Of a stretch of DNA of 14,048 nt, positions 1-7,608 are shown in pieces; within the stretch, counting starts at the first letter, position 1, and each line of letters starts with the position of its first letter. The translations under genes were made by a program, and so were the position numbers. This DNA comes from Pseudomonadota bacterium (lineage in GTDB: Bacteria > Pseudomonadota > Gammaproteobacteria > Steroidobacterales > Steroidobacteraceae). The stretch covers positions 1-14,048 of the forward strand of contig JAEZCN010000083.1 of the NCBI GenBank assembly GCA_023433515.1, written 5' to 3'. Below the pieces are notes generated by a model. It was given only the letters and a program-made list of their open reading frames with translations. It had not been told where the DNA came from and did not search any database.

Positions 1-110
1 TGAATCGCACCGGCGCCGACGCGATGCCGCCGCTGTCGAAACACACGGTCGACACGGACGGCGTGCAACTACTGACGACCTGGGTGAATTCGCTGACGTC
101 CTGCAACTAA
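1..110 (+). CDS. C-terminal end of an unidentified protein, possibly cytochrome c-like tail (partial)
   Basis: Only the last 35 codons lie in the window; the frame is open from base 3 and ends at TAA 108-110. The visible residues include MPPLSKHTVDTDGVQLLTTW and end in a Ser-Cys-Asn tail. A Met-Pro-Pro followed by a V-D-x-x-G-V-x-L-L-x-x-W-V-x-S-L helix resembles the C-terminal ends of periplasmic c-type cytochrome or PQQ-dehydrogenase-associated domains, where the Met can be a haem ligand. No CXXCH motif is visible because the protein is cut off, so the family remains a guess. The gene converges on the glycosyltransferase gene, and the hairpin repeat fills the space between them. Confidence 0.6.
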   Translation, partial: NRTGADAMPPLSKHTVDTDGVQLLTTWVNSLTSCN

Positions 111-112
111 GA

Positions 113-216
113 ATGGGGGCAGCCCCCGTTTCCCAGCAAAAGGGGTCGGCCCTCACCTAACTGATTTAAGGGCGGAGGGCTGACCCCTTTTGCTAGGAAA
201 CGGGGGCTGCCCCCAT
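113..216. repeat. REPIN/MITE-like long inverted repeat, copy 1
   Basis: The arms at 113-154 and 175-216 are reverse complements over 42 bp with two mismatches, around a 20-nt spacer (155-174). Each arm carries GGGGGCAGCCCCCGTTTCC, itself partly palindromic, followed by AAAAGGGGTC. A second copy sits at 7608-7716 with near-identical arms and an unrelated spacer. Two conserved arms with a variable spacer, at gene ends, suit REPIN or REP-doublet elements that are moved by a RAYT transposase encoded elsewhere. No transposase gene and no clear target duplication are visible here. The element fills the gap between two convergent stop codons and would fold into a strong hairpin in either transcript. 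No T-tract follows, so it is not a typical intrinsic terminator. Confidence 0.85.
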
Positions 217-217
217 C

Positions 218-1363
218 CTATTCCATGCGCGCCAGCGCGTTCCCGATCGGCAGCAGCCGGACTCCGATCGCCTCCTGGTAACTCCCCAGCAGCGCCTGCA
301 GCGTACGCGACCAGCTGTAGTTAGTCGCCACGTGCCGGCGCGCCGCGGTGCCGATGCTCTCGAGATCGCGTTCGTACAGCGAATCGATCGCAGCCGCGAG
401 ACTGGCGGCGCAGGTCGCCGGGTCGTCGTGTGGTTCCGCGAGGATGCCCGCGGCGGGATCGATCAGCTCCGGTACCGCGCCCGCGCGCATGCCGACCACC
501 GCGCGTCCGCAGGCCATCGCCTCGAGCACCACGAGCCCGAAAGTTTCGTGCGTGCCGGCATGTACGACCGCGTCCGCGGCGGCGAACATGGCGGCGAGCT
601 CCTTGTTGTCGCGGCAATAGGGCAGTCGCGTGACGTTGCCCGAACGGCCGCGTTCGGCGCCCCCCACGAGCAGCAGGTGGTAAGGCGCGCCGAGCTTGCC
701 GAAGGCCTCGATGAGGATCGGGATGTTCTTTTCCTGGGAAAAGCGTCCGGCGAACACGAGCAGCCGCGTGCGCTTCGGAAGCGCGAGTTCCGCGCGCAAA
801 TCGCGGCCACGGCGGTCCGGAGAAAACGTCTCGAGGTCGACCCCGAGTGGCTGCACGCTCGCGTGCGTGATGCCGAGTTCGTGCAGGTACTGGCACATGT
901 ACCGGCTCGGCGCGAAGACCTGGTCGCAGCGCTGATAGGTCTGGCGCACGTGCCACTCGAACAGCTTCTGGACGGCCGTGCCGAGCCGGCGGCCCGCGAG
1001 CATCGGAATGTTGGAGTGATAGAAAGCGATGAGCGGAATCCCGCGCCGCCGCGCGACGCTGGCCGCGGCCCAGGCCGGATGGAACACGTCCCCGATCTCG
1101 ATGATGTCGGGCTCGAGCCGGTCGATGGCGCGCGCCCAGTGCAGCGGGTTCAACGGCAGCCGGTAGTTGAAGGTTCCCGGGACCAGATGACCGGCGACGG
1201 TGGAGAGGCCGTCGGGAACGATCCGATCGCTCTCGCCGGGAACCACGATGCTGTGGCGCCAGTTCGTGCGCGACCGGATCCATTCCTGTTTGGCGAGCAG
1301 ATAGCGCTTCACGCCACCGCTGGTCGGTGAGTAGAGCAGGGTTGCGTCGACGACGTGGGCCAT
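218..1363 (-). CDS. Glycosyltransferase family 4 (GT-B fold)
   Basis: A 381-residue retaining GT4-type glycosyltransferase, predicted cytoplasmic or peripheral on the inner membrane, that would transfer a sugar from a nucleotide-sugar donor to a lipid or glycan acceptor. The N-terminal acceptor domain starts with a beta strand followed by a Ser-Gly-Gly-Val loop. The donor domain shows GRFSQEKN (about 206-213), an LLLVGG strand, and the diagnostic E-x7-E signature in HETFGLVVLE (E273 and E281) before an A-V-P-E-L segment. Length is normal for the family. I chose the ATG at 1363 rather than the one 21 nt upstream because AGAAGGAA (complement of 1368-1375) precedes it at proper spacing and the conserved N-terminal strand begins there. 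The stop codon lies 2 nt from the hairpin repeat. Donor and acceptor cannot be read from sequence, and no other glycan gene is nearby. Confidence 0.93.
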   Translation of the reverse strand: MAHVVDATLLYSPTSGGVKRYLLAKQEWIRSRTNWRHSIVVPGESDRIVPDGLSTVAGHLVPGTFNYRLPLNPLHWARAIDRLEPDIIEIGDVFHPAWAAASVARRRGIPLIAFYHSNIPMLAGRRLGTAVQKLFEWHVRQTYQRCDQVFAPSRYMCQYLHELGITHASVQPLGVDLETFSPDRRGRDLRAELALPKRTRLLVFAGRFSQEKNIPILIEAFGKLGAPYHLLLVGGAERGRSGNVTRLPYCRDNKELAAMFAAADAVVHAGTHETFGLVVLEAMACGRAVVGMRAGAVPELIDPAAGILAEPHDDPATCAASLAAAIDSLYERDLESIGTAARRHVATNYSWSRTLQALLGSYQEAIGVRLLPIGNALARME

Positions 1364-1460
1364 GAGGTTCCTTCTCGCGACCATCGAGTATCGATGCGTT
1401 GCAGGGGTGCGACCAGTCAGCGCAGACTCGGTTCCCGGTGTCGACGTTCACCTACAACCA
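1364..1460. promoter_or_regulatory. Divergent intergenic region with a perfect 6-3-6 palindrome
   Basis: This 97-bp gap separates the starts of the glycosyltransferase (minus) and the amidohydrolase (plus), so it should hold promoters for both. It contains CATCGAGTATCGATG at 1382-1396, a perfect inverted repeat of CATCGA around GTA, placed just upstream of the glycosyltransferase ribosome binding site. The palindrome could be an operator for a dimeric regulator. I see no convincing -10/-35 pair. The amidohydrolase start has no strong Shine-Dalgarno sequence. Confidence 0.3.
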
Positions 1461-2729
1461 ATGGCCTACAAGAAGTTTGTCCTTGCGCTTCTGCTTCTCT
1501 CCGCACTGCTGACGACGCCGGCGTCGCCGGCGGACGTCGATGCCAGGGTCATTGCCTGGCGACGGGATTTCCACCAGCACCCGGAGCTGTCGAATCGCGA
1601 AGTGCGGACGTCGCAGGCCGTGGCCGACCACCTGCGGGGTCTCGGTCTCGAAGTGCGGACGGGCATCGCGCATACCGGCGTCGTGGCGCTGCTGCGGACC
1701 GGGAGGCCCGGACCAACGATCGCATTGCGCGCCGACATGGATGCGCTGCCGGTCACCGAACGCACCGATGTGCCGTTCCGTTCCGTCGCCCGGTCAAACT
1801 ACCGCGGCGAGGAGGTGGGCGTAATGCACGCCTGCGGTCACGATGCGCATACGGCCGTGCTGATGGGAGTGGCCGAGACGCTCGCCGGTATGAAGGCGAA
1901 GCTGCGCGGCAACGTGTTGTTCGTGTTCCAGCCGGCCGAAGAGGGCGCGCCGCCCGGAGAAAAGGGCGGGGCGTCGGAAATGCTCGCCGCGGGAATCTTC
2001 GACGAATACAAGCCCGCGATCACGGTCGGCTGGCATGCATGGGCGTCGCTGAATACGGGCACCGTCGGGTATCGCAGCGGACCGTTCATGGCGAGCTCGC
2101 AGGCTTGGAAGGTGCTGGTCACGGGCCGCCAGACGCACGGCTCGCGGCCGTGGCAGGGCGTGGATCCGATCGTGACCGCCGCGCAGATCGTCAATGCGCT
2201 GCAGACGGTGGTCAGCCGGCAGGTGGATCTCACGCGTAATCCCGCGGTGGTGTCCGTCGGCGCGATCAAGGGCGGCGTGCGCAACAACATCATTCCCGAA
2301 TCGGTCGAGATGATCGGCACCATCCGCACCTTCGAGAAGCCGCAGTTCGAACAGATCACCGCGGCGATGAAACGTGTCGTGGAGAACACCGCCGTGGCGA
2401 ACGGCGCGACCGCGACGTTCGAGCTGGAGCCGTACAGCAATCCCGTGACCTACAACGATCCGAAACTCACGGAACGCGTGTTGCCGGTGTTGCGCAAGGT
2501 CGCGGGCGCGGAGAACGTGAAGGAGATGTCGCTGATCACCGGCGCCGAGGACTTCGCGTATTACGGGCAGAAGGTGCCGAGCTTCTTCTTCATGGTCGGC
2601 GTCACACCCAGGGATACGAACGTGCTCACCGCGCCGGCCAACCACTCGCCGTTGTTCTATCTGGACGAGGCCGCGCTGCCCATCGCTTCGCGCGCGATGA
2701 CCCAGATCGCGATCGATTACCTCAGGTAG
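1461..2729 (+). CDS. Exported M20-family metallo-amidohydrolase (IAA-amino acid/hippurate hydrolase-like)
   Basis: A 422-residue M20D-type amidohydrolase that would hydrolyse an N-acyl amino acid or similar amide with two metal ions, most likely in the periplasm. Residues 1-24 form a Sec signal peptide (MAYKK, a Leu-rich core, cleavage near ASPA). Catalytic features are MHACGHDAH (Cys125, His127), EE at 160-161 (general base and metal ligand), Trp-His at 191-192, the lid-domain stretch THGSRPWQG, N-x-I-P-E at 276-280, TGAEDF at 360-365 and Asn-His-Ser with metal ligand His395. The frame is open upstream to 1362, but that extension overlaps the glycosyltransferase start and would bury the signal peptide, so 1461 is preferred. 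The last 13 bp overlap the convergent molybdoenzyme gene. Substrate is unknown; secreted carboxypeptidase and N-acyl-amino-acid hydrolase roles are both possible. Confidence 0.93.
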   Translation: MAYKKFVLALLLLSALLTTPASPADVDARVIAWRRDFHQHPELSNREVRTSQAVADHLRGLGLEVRTGIAHTGVVALLRTGRPGPTIALRADMDALPVTERTDVPFRSVARSNYRGEEVGVMHACGHDAHTAVLMGVAETLAGMKAKLRGNVLFVFQPAEEGAPPGEKGGASEMLAAGIFDEYKPAITVGWHAWASLNTGTVGYRSGPFMASSQAWKVLVTGRQTHGSRPWQGVDPIVTAAQIVNALQTVVSRQVDLTRNPAVVSVGAIKGGVRNNIIPESVEMIGTIRTFEKPQFEQITAAMKRVVENTAVANGATATFELEPYSNPVTYNDPKLTERVLPVLRKVAGAENVKEMSLITGAEDFAYYGQKVPSFFFMVGVTPRDTNVLTAPANHSPLFYLDEAALPIASRAMTQIAIDYLR

Positions 2730-4816
2730 ATGGGGGTGGGGATAGGGGTGCCGGGCTCGCCGGCGCCGCCCATCTGCTCGCCGCTGTCGATGATGCGCAC
2801 TTCGATTTCCGGCGCCTCGTCGATGCGCAGGATCTGGTAGTCGTGGAAATTGCTCTGCTCGACGCGGCCGTTCGCGAACGTGATCTCGCCGTGCAGCGCC
2901 GCGCTGAGACCGTAATTGATGCCGCTTTCCATCTGCGCGATCACGCCGCTCGGATTCGCGGCGAAGCCGCAATCGATCGCGCACCAGACCTTGTGAACCT
3001 TCACCTGGTTGTCTTCCACCGAAACTTCGGCGACCTCGGCGACGATGCTGCCGAAGGACTCCTGCATCGCGACGCCGCGGCCGCGACCCTGCGGCGCGCC
3101 GCCGGCCCAGTTGCTCATCCCGGCGACCGCGTCGAGCACGGCGCGATGCCGCGGTTTGTCCGCGAGCAGCTTGCGGCGCATTTCCACCGGATCCTGTCCC
3201 GCGAGCACCGCGAGCTCGTCCATCGCGCAGTTCACCGTGAACCCGGTCTGGGAATGTCCGACCGAGCGCCACCACAACACGGGCACGGGCGAGTTGCCCT
3301 CGTGCACGTCGACGAAGAGATTCGGAATGCCATAAGGCATGTCGTTGATGCCTTCGACGGTCGTCGGATCCCATTTCTGGCCCTTCGGAATGAACCCGTC
3401 GAAGGGACCGTTGCGCAGCACGCCCTGGCTGGCGACCGACTGATGCCATGCGATCGGCTTTCCGTCCGCATCCACACCCGCGCGCACGCGCGAGACCACG
3501 AACGGCCGGTAATACAGCCCCGCCACGTCGTCCTCGCGCGTCTGCGTCACGAGCACCGGCTTGCCGATGGCTTTCGATGCGAGTGCGGCATCCACCGCCG
3601 CCTCCGAAAACTTCTGCGCGCGCCGGCCGAAGCCGCCGCCGAGGAACGCGATGTGCATCTTCACCGTCGACGGATCCACACCGAGCACCCTGGCGACGGC
3701 GTCACGATCCGGCGACTGCATCTGCGTGCCGAGATACAGATCGACGCCGTCCGCGCGCACGTCGGCGAGGCAGTTGAGCGGCTCCATCGGCGAGTGCGCC
3801 AGGTAGGGCAGCTCGTATTCCACGTCGATGCTCTTCGCGGCGGACGCGAGCGCCTTGCGCGTGTCGCCGCTGTCGCGCGCCACCTCGCCGGTCCGGCGCA
3901 GGAGCTGACGGTATTCGCGACGCTGGTTCTCCGTGGAGAAGACGCGGTTCGCGCCCTCGTTCCAGTCGACCTTCAGCGCCTCGCGGCCGCGCTTCGCGGC
4001 CCACGTGTTCGTCGCGTAGACGACGATGCCCGCCGGAATCTCCTTCACGTCGACCACGCCGGATACCGCGCGCGCCGCGGTGTCGTCGATGCGCCTGACC
4101 TTCGCGCCGACCACCGGCGGACGCGCGACGACCGCGAACAACATTCCCGGCACACGCATGTCGAGACCGAACTTCGCGCTGCCATCGACCTTGGCCGGCG
4201 AGTCGAGCCGCTTCCGCGGCTTGCCGAGATAACGGAATTGCGCCGGATCCTTGAGCGTCACCTTCTCGGGAATGGGCTGATCCGCCGCCGCGTCGGCGAG
4301 TCTGCCGTACGTCAGCTTGCGCGATCCGTCGTAGACCACGCCGTTCTCGGTGCGCAGGTTCGCGGGATCCACCTTCCATTTTTCCGCGGCCGCGGCGACC
4401 AGCATCGCGCGCACGCGCGCGCCGGCCTCGCGCATCTGCATGTAGGTGGTGCTGGTGCTCATGCTGCCGCCGGTGAACTGCACCGGCGCGAACGGCACGT
4501 TGAACGCCGGATCCGCGCCCGCGAATTCAACTTTCACGCGCGCAGGATCGACATCGAGTTCCTCGGCGAGCGCCATCGCGATGCCGGTGTAGATGCCCTG
4601 GCCCATCTCGGATTTGCCGATGACCACGGTCACCGAATCGTCGGGCGCGACGCGCACGTAGGCATTGGGTTGCAGAGTGCGCCCGCTCGCGGCGGCCGCA
4701 TCGTCGCCGAGATCGAAGCGCCGCTTGCCGACGTAGACACCCACCGCGACGCCGGTGGCGATGGCGCCCGCGATGATGAAATTGCGACGGTCCATACGGG
4801 GCGATGCATCGCTCAT
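2717..4816 (-). CDS. Molybdopterin-binding oxidoreductase, xanthine dehydrogenase / isoquinoline 1-oxidoreductase beta-like, shortened C-terminus
   Basis: A 699-residue large subunit of the xanthine oxidase superfamily, which hydroxylates N-heterocycles or aldehydes at a molybdopterin cofactor. MDRRNF followed by a hydrophobic stretch (8-30) looks like a Tat signal, as in IorB-type enzymes. Family motifs are GKSEMGQGIYTGIAMALAEE (67-86), FTGGSMSTS, the YELPYLAHSPMEP region (334-346), GGGFGRR (393-399), and GGAGEPGTP, whose Glu687 is the expected catalytic base. The ATG at 4816 is preceded by GGAG at good spacing; upstream extension of the frame would cover the divergent RNase gene. The protein stops about ten residues after GEPG, whereas homologues normally continue with a P-x-A-P-A-x-x-N-A helix of roughly 20-25 residues. 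No [2Fe-2S] small subunit or cytochrome partner is adjacent. Family is certain; substrate and activity are not. Confidence 0.92.
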   Translation of the reverse strand: MSDASPRMDRRNFIIAGAIATGVAVGVYVGKRRFDLGDDAAAASGRTLQPNAYVRVAPDDSVTVVIGKSEMGQGIYTGIAMALAEELDVDPARVKVEFAGADPAFNVPFAPVQFTGGSMSTSTTYMQMREAGARVRAMLVAAAAEKWKVDPANLRTENGVVYDGSRKLTYGRLADAAADQPIPEKVTLKDPAQFRYLGKPRKRLDSPAKVDGSAKFGLDMRVPGMLFAVVARPPVVGAKVRRIDDTAARAVSGVVDVKEIPAGIVVYATNTWAAKRGREALKVDWNEGANRVFSTENQRREYRQLLRRTGEVARDSGDTRKALASAAKSIDVEYELPYLAHSPMEPLNCLADVRADGVDLYLGTQMQSPDRDAVARVLGVDPSTVKMHIAFLGGGFGRRAQKFSEAAVDAALASKAIGKPVLVTQTREDDVAGLYYRPFVVSRVRAGVDADGKPIAWHQSVASQGVLRNGPFDGFIPKGQKWDPTTVEGINDMPYGIPNLFVDVHEGNSPVPVLWWRSVGHSQTGFTVNCAMDELAVLAGQDPVEMRRKLLADKPRHRAVLDAVAGMSNWAGGAPQGRGRGVAMQESFGSIVAEVAEVSVEDNQVKVHKVWCAIDCGFAANPSGVIAQMESGINYGLSAALHGEITFANGRVEQSNFHDYQILRIDEAPEIEVRIIDSGEQMGGAGEPGTPIPTPIYLR

Positions 4817-4864
4817 GGGTGTCTCCGCAAGCTCGGGGTCCCACGATGTTAATGTAAGGCCACC
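4817..4864. promoter_or_regulatory. 48-bp divergent promoter region between molybdoenzyme and RNase genes
   Basis: Two genes start head to head only 48 bp apart. The only AT-rich patch is ATGTTAATGTAA at 4846-4857, which could serve as a -10 region on either strand. TAAGG at 4855-4859 is a modest ribosome binding site for the plus-strand RNase, and GGAG on the minus strand serves the molybdoenzyme. Promoters for both directions would have to overlap each other or lie inside the opposite gene. This is inferred from layout; no clear -35/-10 pair is seen. Confidence 0.3.
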
Positions 4865-6286
4865 ATGGAATTGGAGTTCTTTGGAGCGGCCGGCGAGGTC
4901 ACCGGGTCCTGCCACATCCTGCGGGTGGGCGGGCGTCAACTGCTGCTCGACTGCGGCATGATCCAGGGCGGGCGGGACGCGACCGGGCGCAATCGTGAGC
5001 CCTTCCCGTTCGACGCCCGCAAGATCGACGCCGTCGTATTGAGCCACACGCACATCGATCACTGCGGGCGGCTGCCATTGCTCGTCAAACGGGGTTTCCG
5101 CGGGCCGATCTACACGAACCCCGCCTGCGCGGATCTCGTTCCCATCCTGCTCAAGGACTCCGCGTACCTCGCGATCCGTGAAGCGGAGCGTCTGAATCGC
5201 GATCTGCCCCGGGACGCGCGGCGCAACACGGCGCTGTTCGACCTGGCCGACGTGGGCGAGACCCTGTACCTGCTCGACACGATCCCGTACGACAAGATGC
5301 GCGAGATCCTGCCGGGCGTCCGGGTGCGCGTGCGCGAGGCCGGCCACATCATGGGCTCCTCGAGCATCGAGTTGTGGGTGAGCGAAGGTGGCGTGCAGCG
5401 CAAGATCGTGTTCTCGGGCGATCTCGGCCAGTACGACTCGCCCATCCTGCAGGATCCCTGGCGCTTCGATTCGGCCGACGCCGTGCTGATGGAAACGACC
5501 TACGGCAACCGCCGGCATCGCGACCGCGCCGACACCGAGCGCGAGTTCGGCGCGGTGCTCGCGGCCGCGGCCAGCGCCGGCGGCAACGTGCTCATCCCGG
5601 CGTTCGCGATCGGCCGCAGCCAGGAGATCCTCTATCTACTCGCGAAGAACTACGCGCAGTGGCACGTCGCGCGCTGGCGCGTGTTCCTCGACAGCCCGAT
5701 GGCCATCGAGGCGAGCGGCGTCTACTGGCGGCACCACGACCGCTTCGACGAGGAAGCGACGCGACTGCGCCGCGAGTTCCGCTCGATGCCACCGCTGCCC
5801 AATCTCGTGCTCAGCGAGACGTCGGACGATTCCCGCGCCATCAACGAGTTTCGAGGCGGCGCGATCATCATCGCGGGCAGCGGCATGGCCAATGGCGGGC
5901 GCATCGTGCATCACCTCAAGCGCAACCTGCCGCGGTCGGAGTCGCACGTGATCATCGTCGGCTACCAGGTGCCGGGAACACTCGGTCGGAAGCTCGTTGA
6001 CCGGCTCCCCGAGGTACGCATCCACGGCCGCGAAGTTCCCGTGCGGGCCCAGATCCACACGATCGGCGGGCTTTCCGCGCATGGCGACCAGGAAGATCTG
6101 CTGCGCTGGTACGACAACTTCTCCGGCCGTCCGCCCGTGTATCTCGTGCACGGTGAATCGTCGGTGGCGGAAGCGTTCGCGGTGAAGGTGCGCGAGCGCG
6201 GCGCATCCGCGACGGTCACTCGACCGGGCCTGAAAATCGATCTGGCCGCCTTGCCCGCGCTGGCCCGGGACACGGTCACCGCGTAG
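4865..6286 (+). CDS. MBL-fold, beta-CASP RNA-processing exonuclease/endonuclease
   Basis: A 473-residue metallo-beta-lactamase protein with beta-CASP and RMMBL domains, the architecture of TTHA0252/CPSF73-type RNases. It should cut or degrade RNA in the cytoplasm with two zinc ions. Metal-site motifs are HTHIDH (61-66), the His of GHIMGSSS (His161) and the Asp of SGDLG (Asp186). The beta-CASP part has the acidic motif ETTYGNR (210-216), IPAFAIGRSQE (244-254) and GSGMANGGRI with nearby histidines at 349-350. The C-terminal segment has SAHGD with His406 and VHGE with His429. All expected ligands appear present, and length is normal. No signal peptide is seen. The next gene begins 11 nt after its stop, so the two are probably co-transcribed. 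Exact RNA targets cannot be inferred. Confidence 0.95.
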   Translation: MELEFFGAAGEVTGSCHILRVGGRQLLLDCGMIQGGRDATGRNREPFPFDARKIDAVVLSHTHIDHCGRLPLLVKRGFRGPIYTNPACADLVPILLKDSAYLAIREAERLNRDLPRDARRNTALFDLADVGETLYLLDTIPYDKMREILPGVRVRVREAGHIMGSSSIELWVSEGGVQRKIVFSGDLGQYDSPILQDPWRFDSADAVLMETTYGNRRHRDRADTEREFGAVLAAAASAGGNVLIPAFAIGRSQEILYLLAKNYAQWHVARWRVFLDSPMAIEASGVYWRHHDRFDEEATRLRREFRSMPPLPNLVLSETSDDSRAINEFRGGAIIIAGSGMANGGRIVHHLKRNLPRSESHVIIVGYQVPGTLGRKLVDRLPEVRIHGREVPVRAQIHTIGGLSAHGDQEDLLRWYDNFSGRPPVYLVHGESSVAEAFAVKVRERGASATVTRPGLKIDLAALPALARDTVTA

Positions 6287-6297
6287 GATCGTCGCGG

Positions 6298-7608
6298 ATG
6301 AATACACCTCCGGGCGCCCCGGCGTCACCTAACAAAGAGCCCTGGTTCCCGGTCAACGGTTCGGAAGCCCGCATCGTCATCACGGGTTTCATGCTGTTGT
6401 TCTGCGTGCTGGGCGGTTATTTCGCCGTGCGGCCCGTGCGCGAGACCATCGGCACGATCCTCGGCCGCGAAGCGACGCAGAACCTGTGGGTGTTCACCGC
6501 CATCGTCGCGATCCTGATCGTGCCGCTGTACGGCTGGCTCGTCGCGCGCGTACGCCGTGCCGTGCTGATCCCGGCGATCTACGGTTTCATGGTGATCGCA
6601 TTCTTCGCGACCGCGCGGATCTTCGTGGGCCAGACACCCGATCCGATGGTCGCGAAGATCTTCTACGTCGCGATCAGCGTGATGAACCTGCTGCTGGTCT
6701 CGATGTTCTGGAGCCTGATCCTCGAGATCATCTCGAGCGAACAGAGCAAGCGGCTCATCGGCATCATCGCGGCGGGTGGTACGGCCGGCGCGTTCCTGGG
6801 GCCGATGCTCACGGCGCTGCTCGTGACGAAAATCGGCAACGAGGGCGTGCTGTATTTCGGCGCGGGCATGTACGTGATGGCCATAGTCCTGCAGCGCCTG
6901 CTGATGATCGAATGGCGGCGCATGTCGCCGGATGCGGGATCCGGTCCGGCGCATCTTTCGGAGCGCGAGCGCGCGCTCGGCGGCAATCCCTTCGCGGGAT
7001 TCATGCTGGTGATGCGCAATCCATACCTGCGCGGCATCGCGCTGTTCATCGCCGGCATCTCGGCGATCAACACGTTCCTGTACTTCGAACAGCTCGAACT
7101 CGTGGAGCAGAAGTTCGAGGAGCTCGCCGACCGCACACAGGTGTTCGCGAGCCTGGATTTCATCGTGCAGTTCCTGGTCTTCCTGACGCAGCTCTTCCTG
7201 ACCGGCATGATCGCCACGCGGCTCGGCGTGATCGTGCTGCTCGTGACCATTCCGCTCGTCATGGTGTTCGGCCTCACCGTGTACGCGGCCTTCGGCACGT
7301 TCAGCGTGATGGCCGCGGCGATGGTGCTGAGGCGTTGGGGCGAATACGCGTTCATCCGGCCGGGTCGCGAGATGCTCTTCAGCAAGGTCGACAAGGAGAG
7401 CAAGTACAAGGCGAAGAACGTCTGCGACGTGGCTGTGTACCGCATCGCGGACGCAGGCTTCGCGCAGCTCAAGAAGGTGCTCGACGTGATCGGCATGGGC
7501 GGCACCGCGCAGGCGCTCACGGCCGCGGCCGTCGCGGCGCTGTGGGCGGTCAACGGCTGGTGGCTGGGCCGTCGCTTCGTAAAAGAGAAAGCGCCCGCCG
7601 AAAAATAG
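6298..7608 (+). CDS. MFS-like / ATP:ADP-antiporter-like (TlcC, COG3202-type) transporter
   Basis: A 436-residue polytopic inner-membrane protein with about ten to twelve hydrophobic segments after a 26-residue soluble N-terminus. The Y-F-A-V-RPVRE motif in the first membrane region (41-49), the GIIAAGGTAGAFLGP stretch (155-169) and the late RPGREMLFSKVD then KYKAKN block (354-374) match proteobacterial relatives of the nucleotide translocase family. Related intracellular-parasite proteins exchange ATP for ADP, but free-living bacteria carry members of unknown substrate, so nucleotide transport here is only a possibility. GGAT in the 11-nt gap after the RNase stop gives a weak ribosome binding site; coupling to that gene is likely. 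The final G of its TAG stop is the first base of the second hairpin repeat. A general MFS role is the alternative. Confidence 0.88.
   Translation: MNTPPGAPASPNKEPWFPVNGSEARIVITGFMLLFCVLGGYFAVRPVRETIGTILGREATQNLWVFTAIVAILIVPLYGWLVARVRRAVLIPAIYGFMVIAFFATARIFVGQTPDPMVAKIFYVAISVMNLLLVSMFWSLILEIISSEQSKRLIGIIAAGGTAGAFLGPMLTALLVTKIGNEGVLYFGAGMYVMAIVLQRLLMIEWRRMSPDAGSGPAHLSERERALGGNPFAGFMLVMRNPYLRGIALFIAGISAINTFLYFEQLELVEQKFEELADRTQVFASLDFIVQFLVFLTQLFLTGMIATRLGVIVLLVTIPLVMVFGLTVYAAFGTFSVMAAAMVLRRWGEYAFIRPGREMLFSKVDKESKYKAKNVCDVAVYRIADAGFAQLKKVLDVIGMGGTAQALTAAAVAALWAVNGWWLGRRFVKEKAPAEK

Noticed and set aside
1794..3449. Minus-strand open frame across the amidohydrolase and the end of the molybdoenzyme, considered as a frameshifted C-terminal tail
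   Set aside because: Its translation after the GEPG point does not resemble the expected Pro/Ala-rich tail, and the rest is Arg-rich shadow sequence.
2843..4852. Long open frame (669 codons) antisense to the molybdoenzyme
   Set aside because: Arg/His/Ala-rich composition with no recognisable motif; a codon-phase shadow of the motif-rich minus-strand gene in GC-rich DNA.
4817..5518. Upstream in-frame extension of the molybdoenzyme
   Set aside because: It covers the divergent RNase gene, and the Tat-like signal with a good ribosome binding site marks 4816 as the start.
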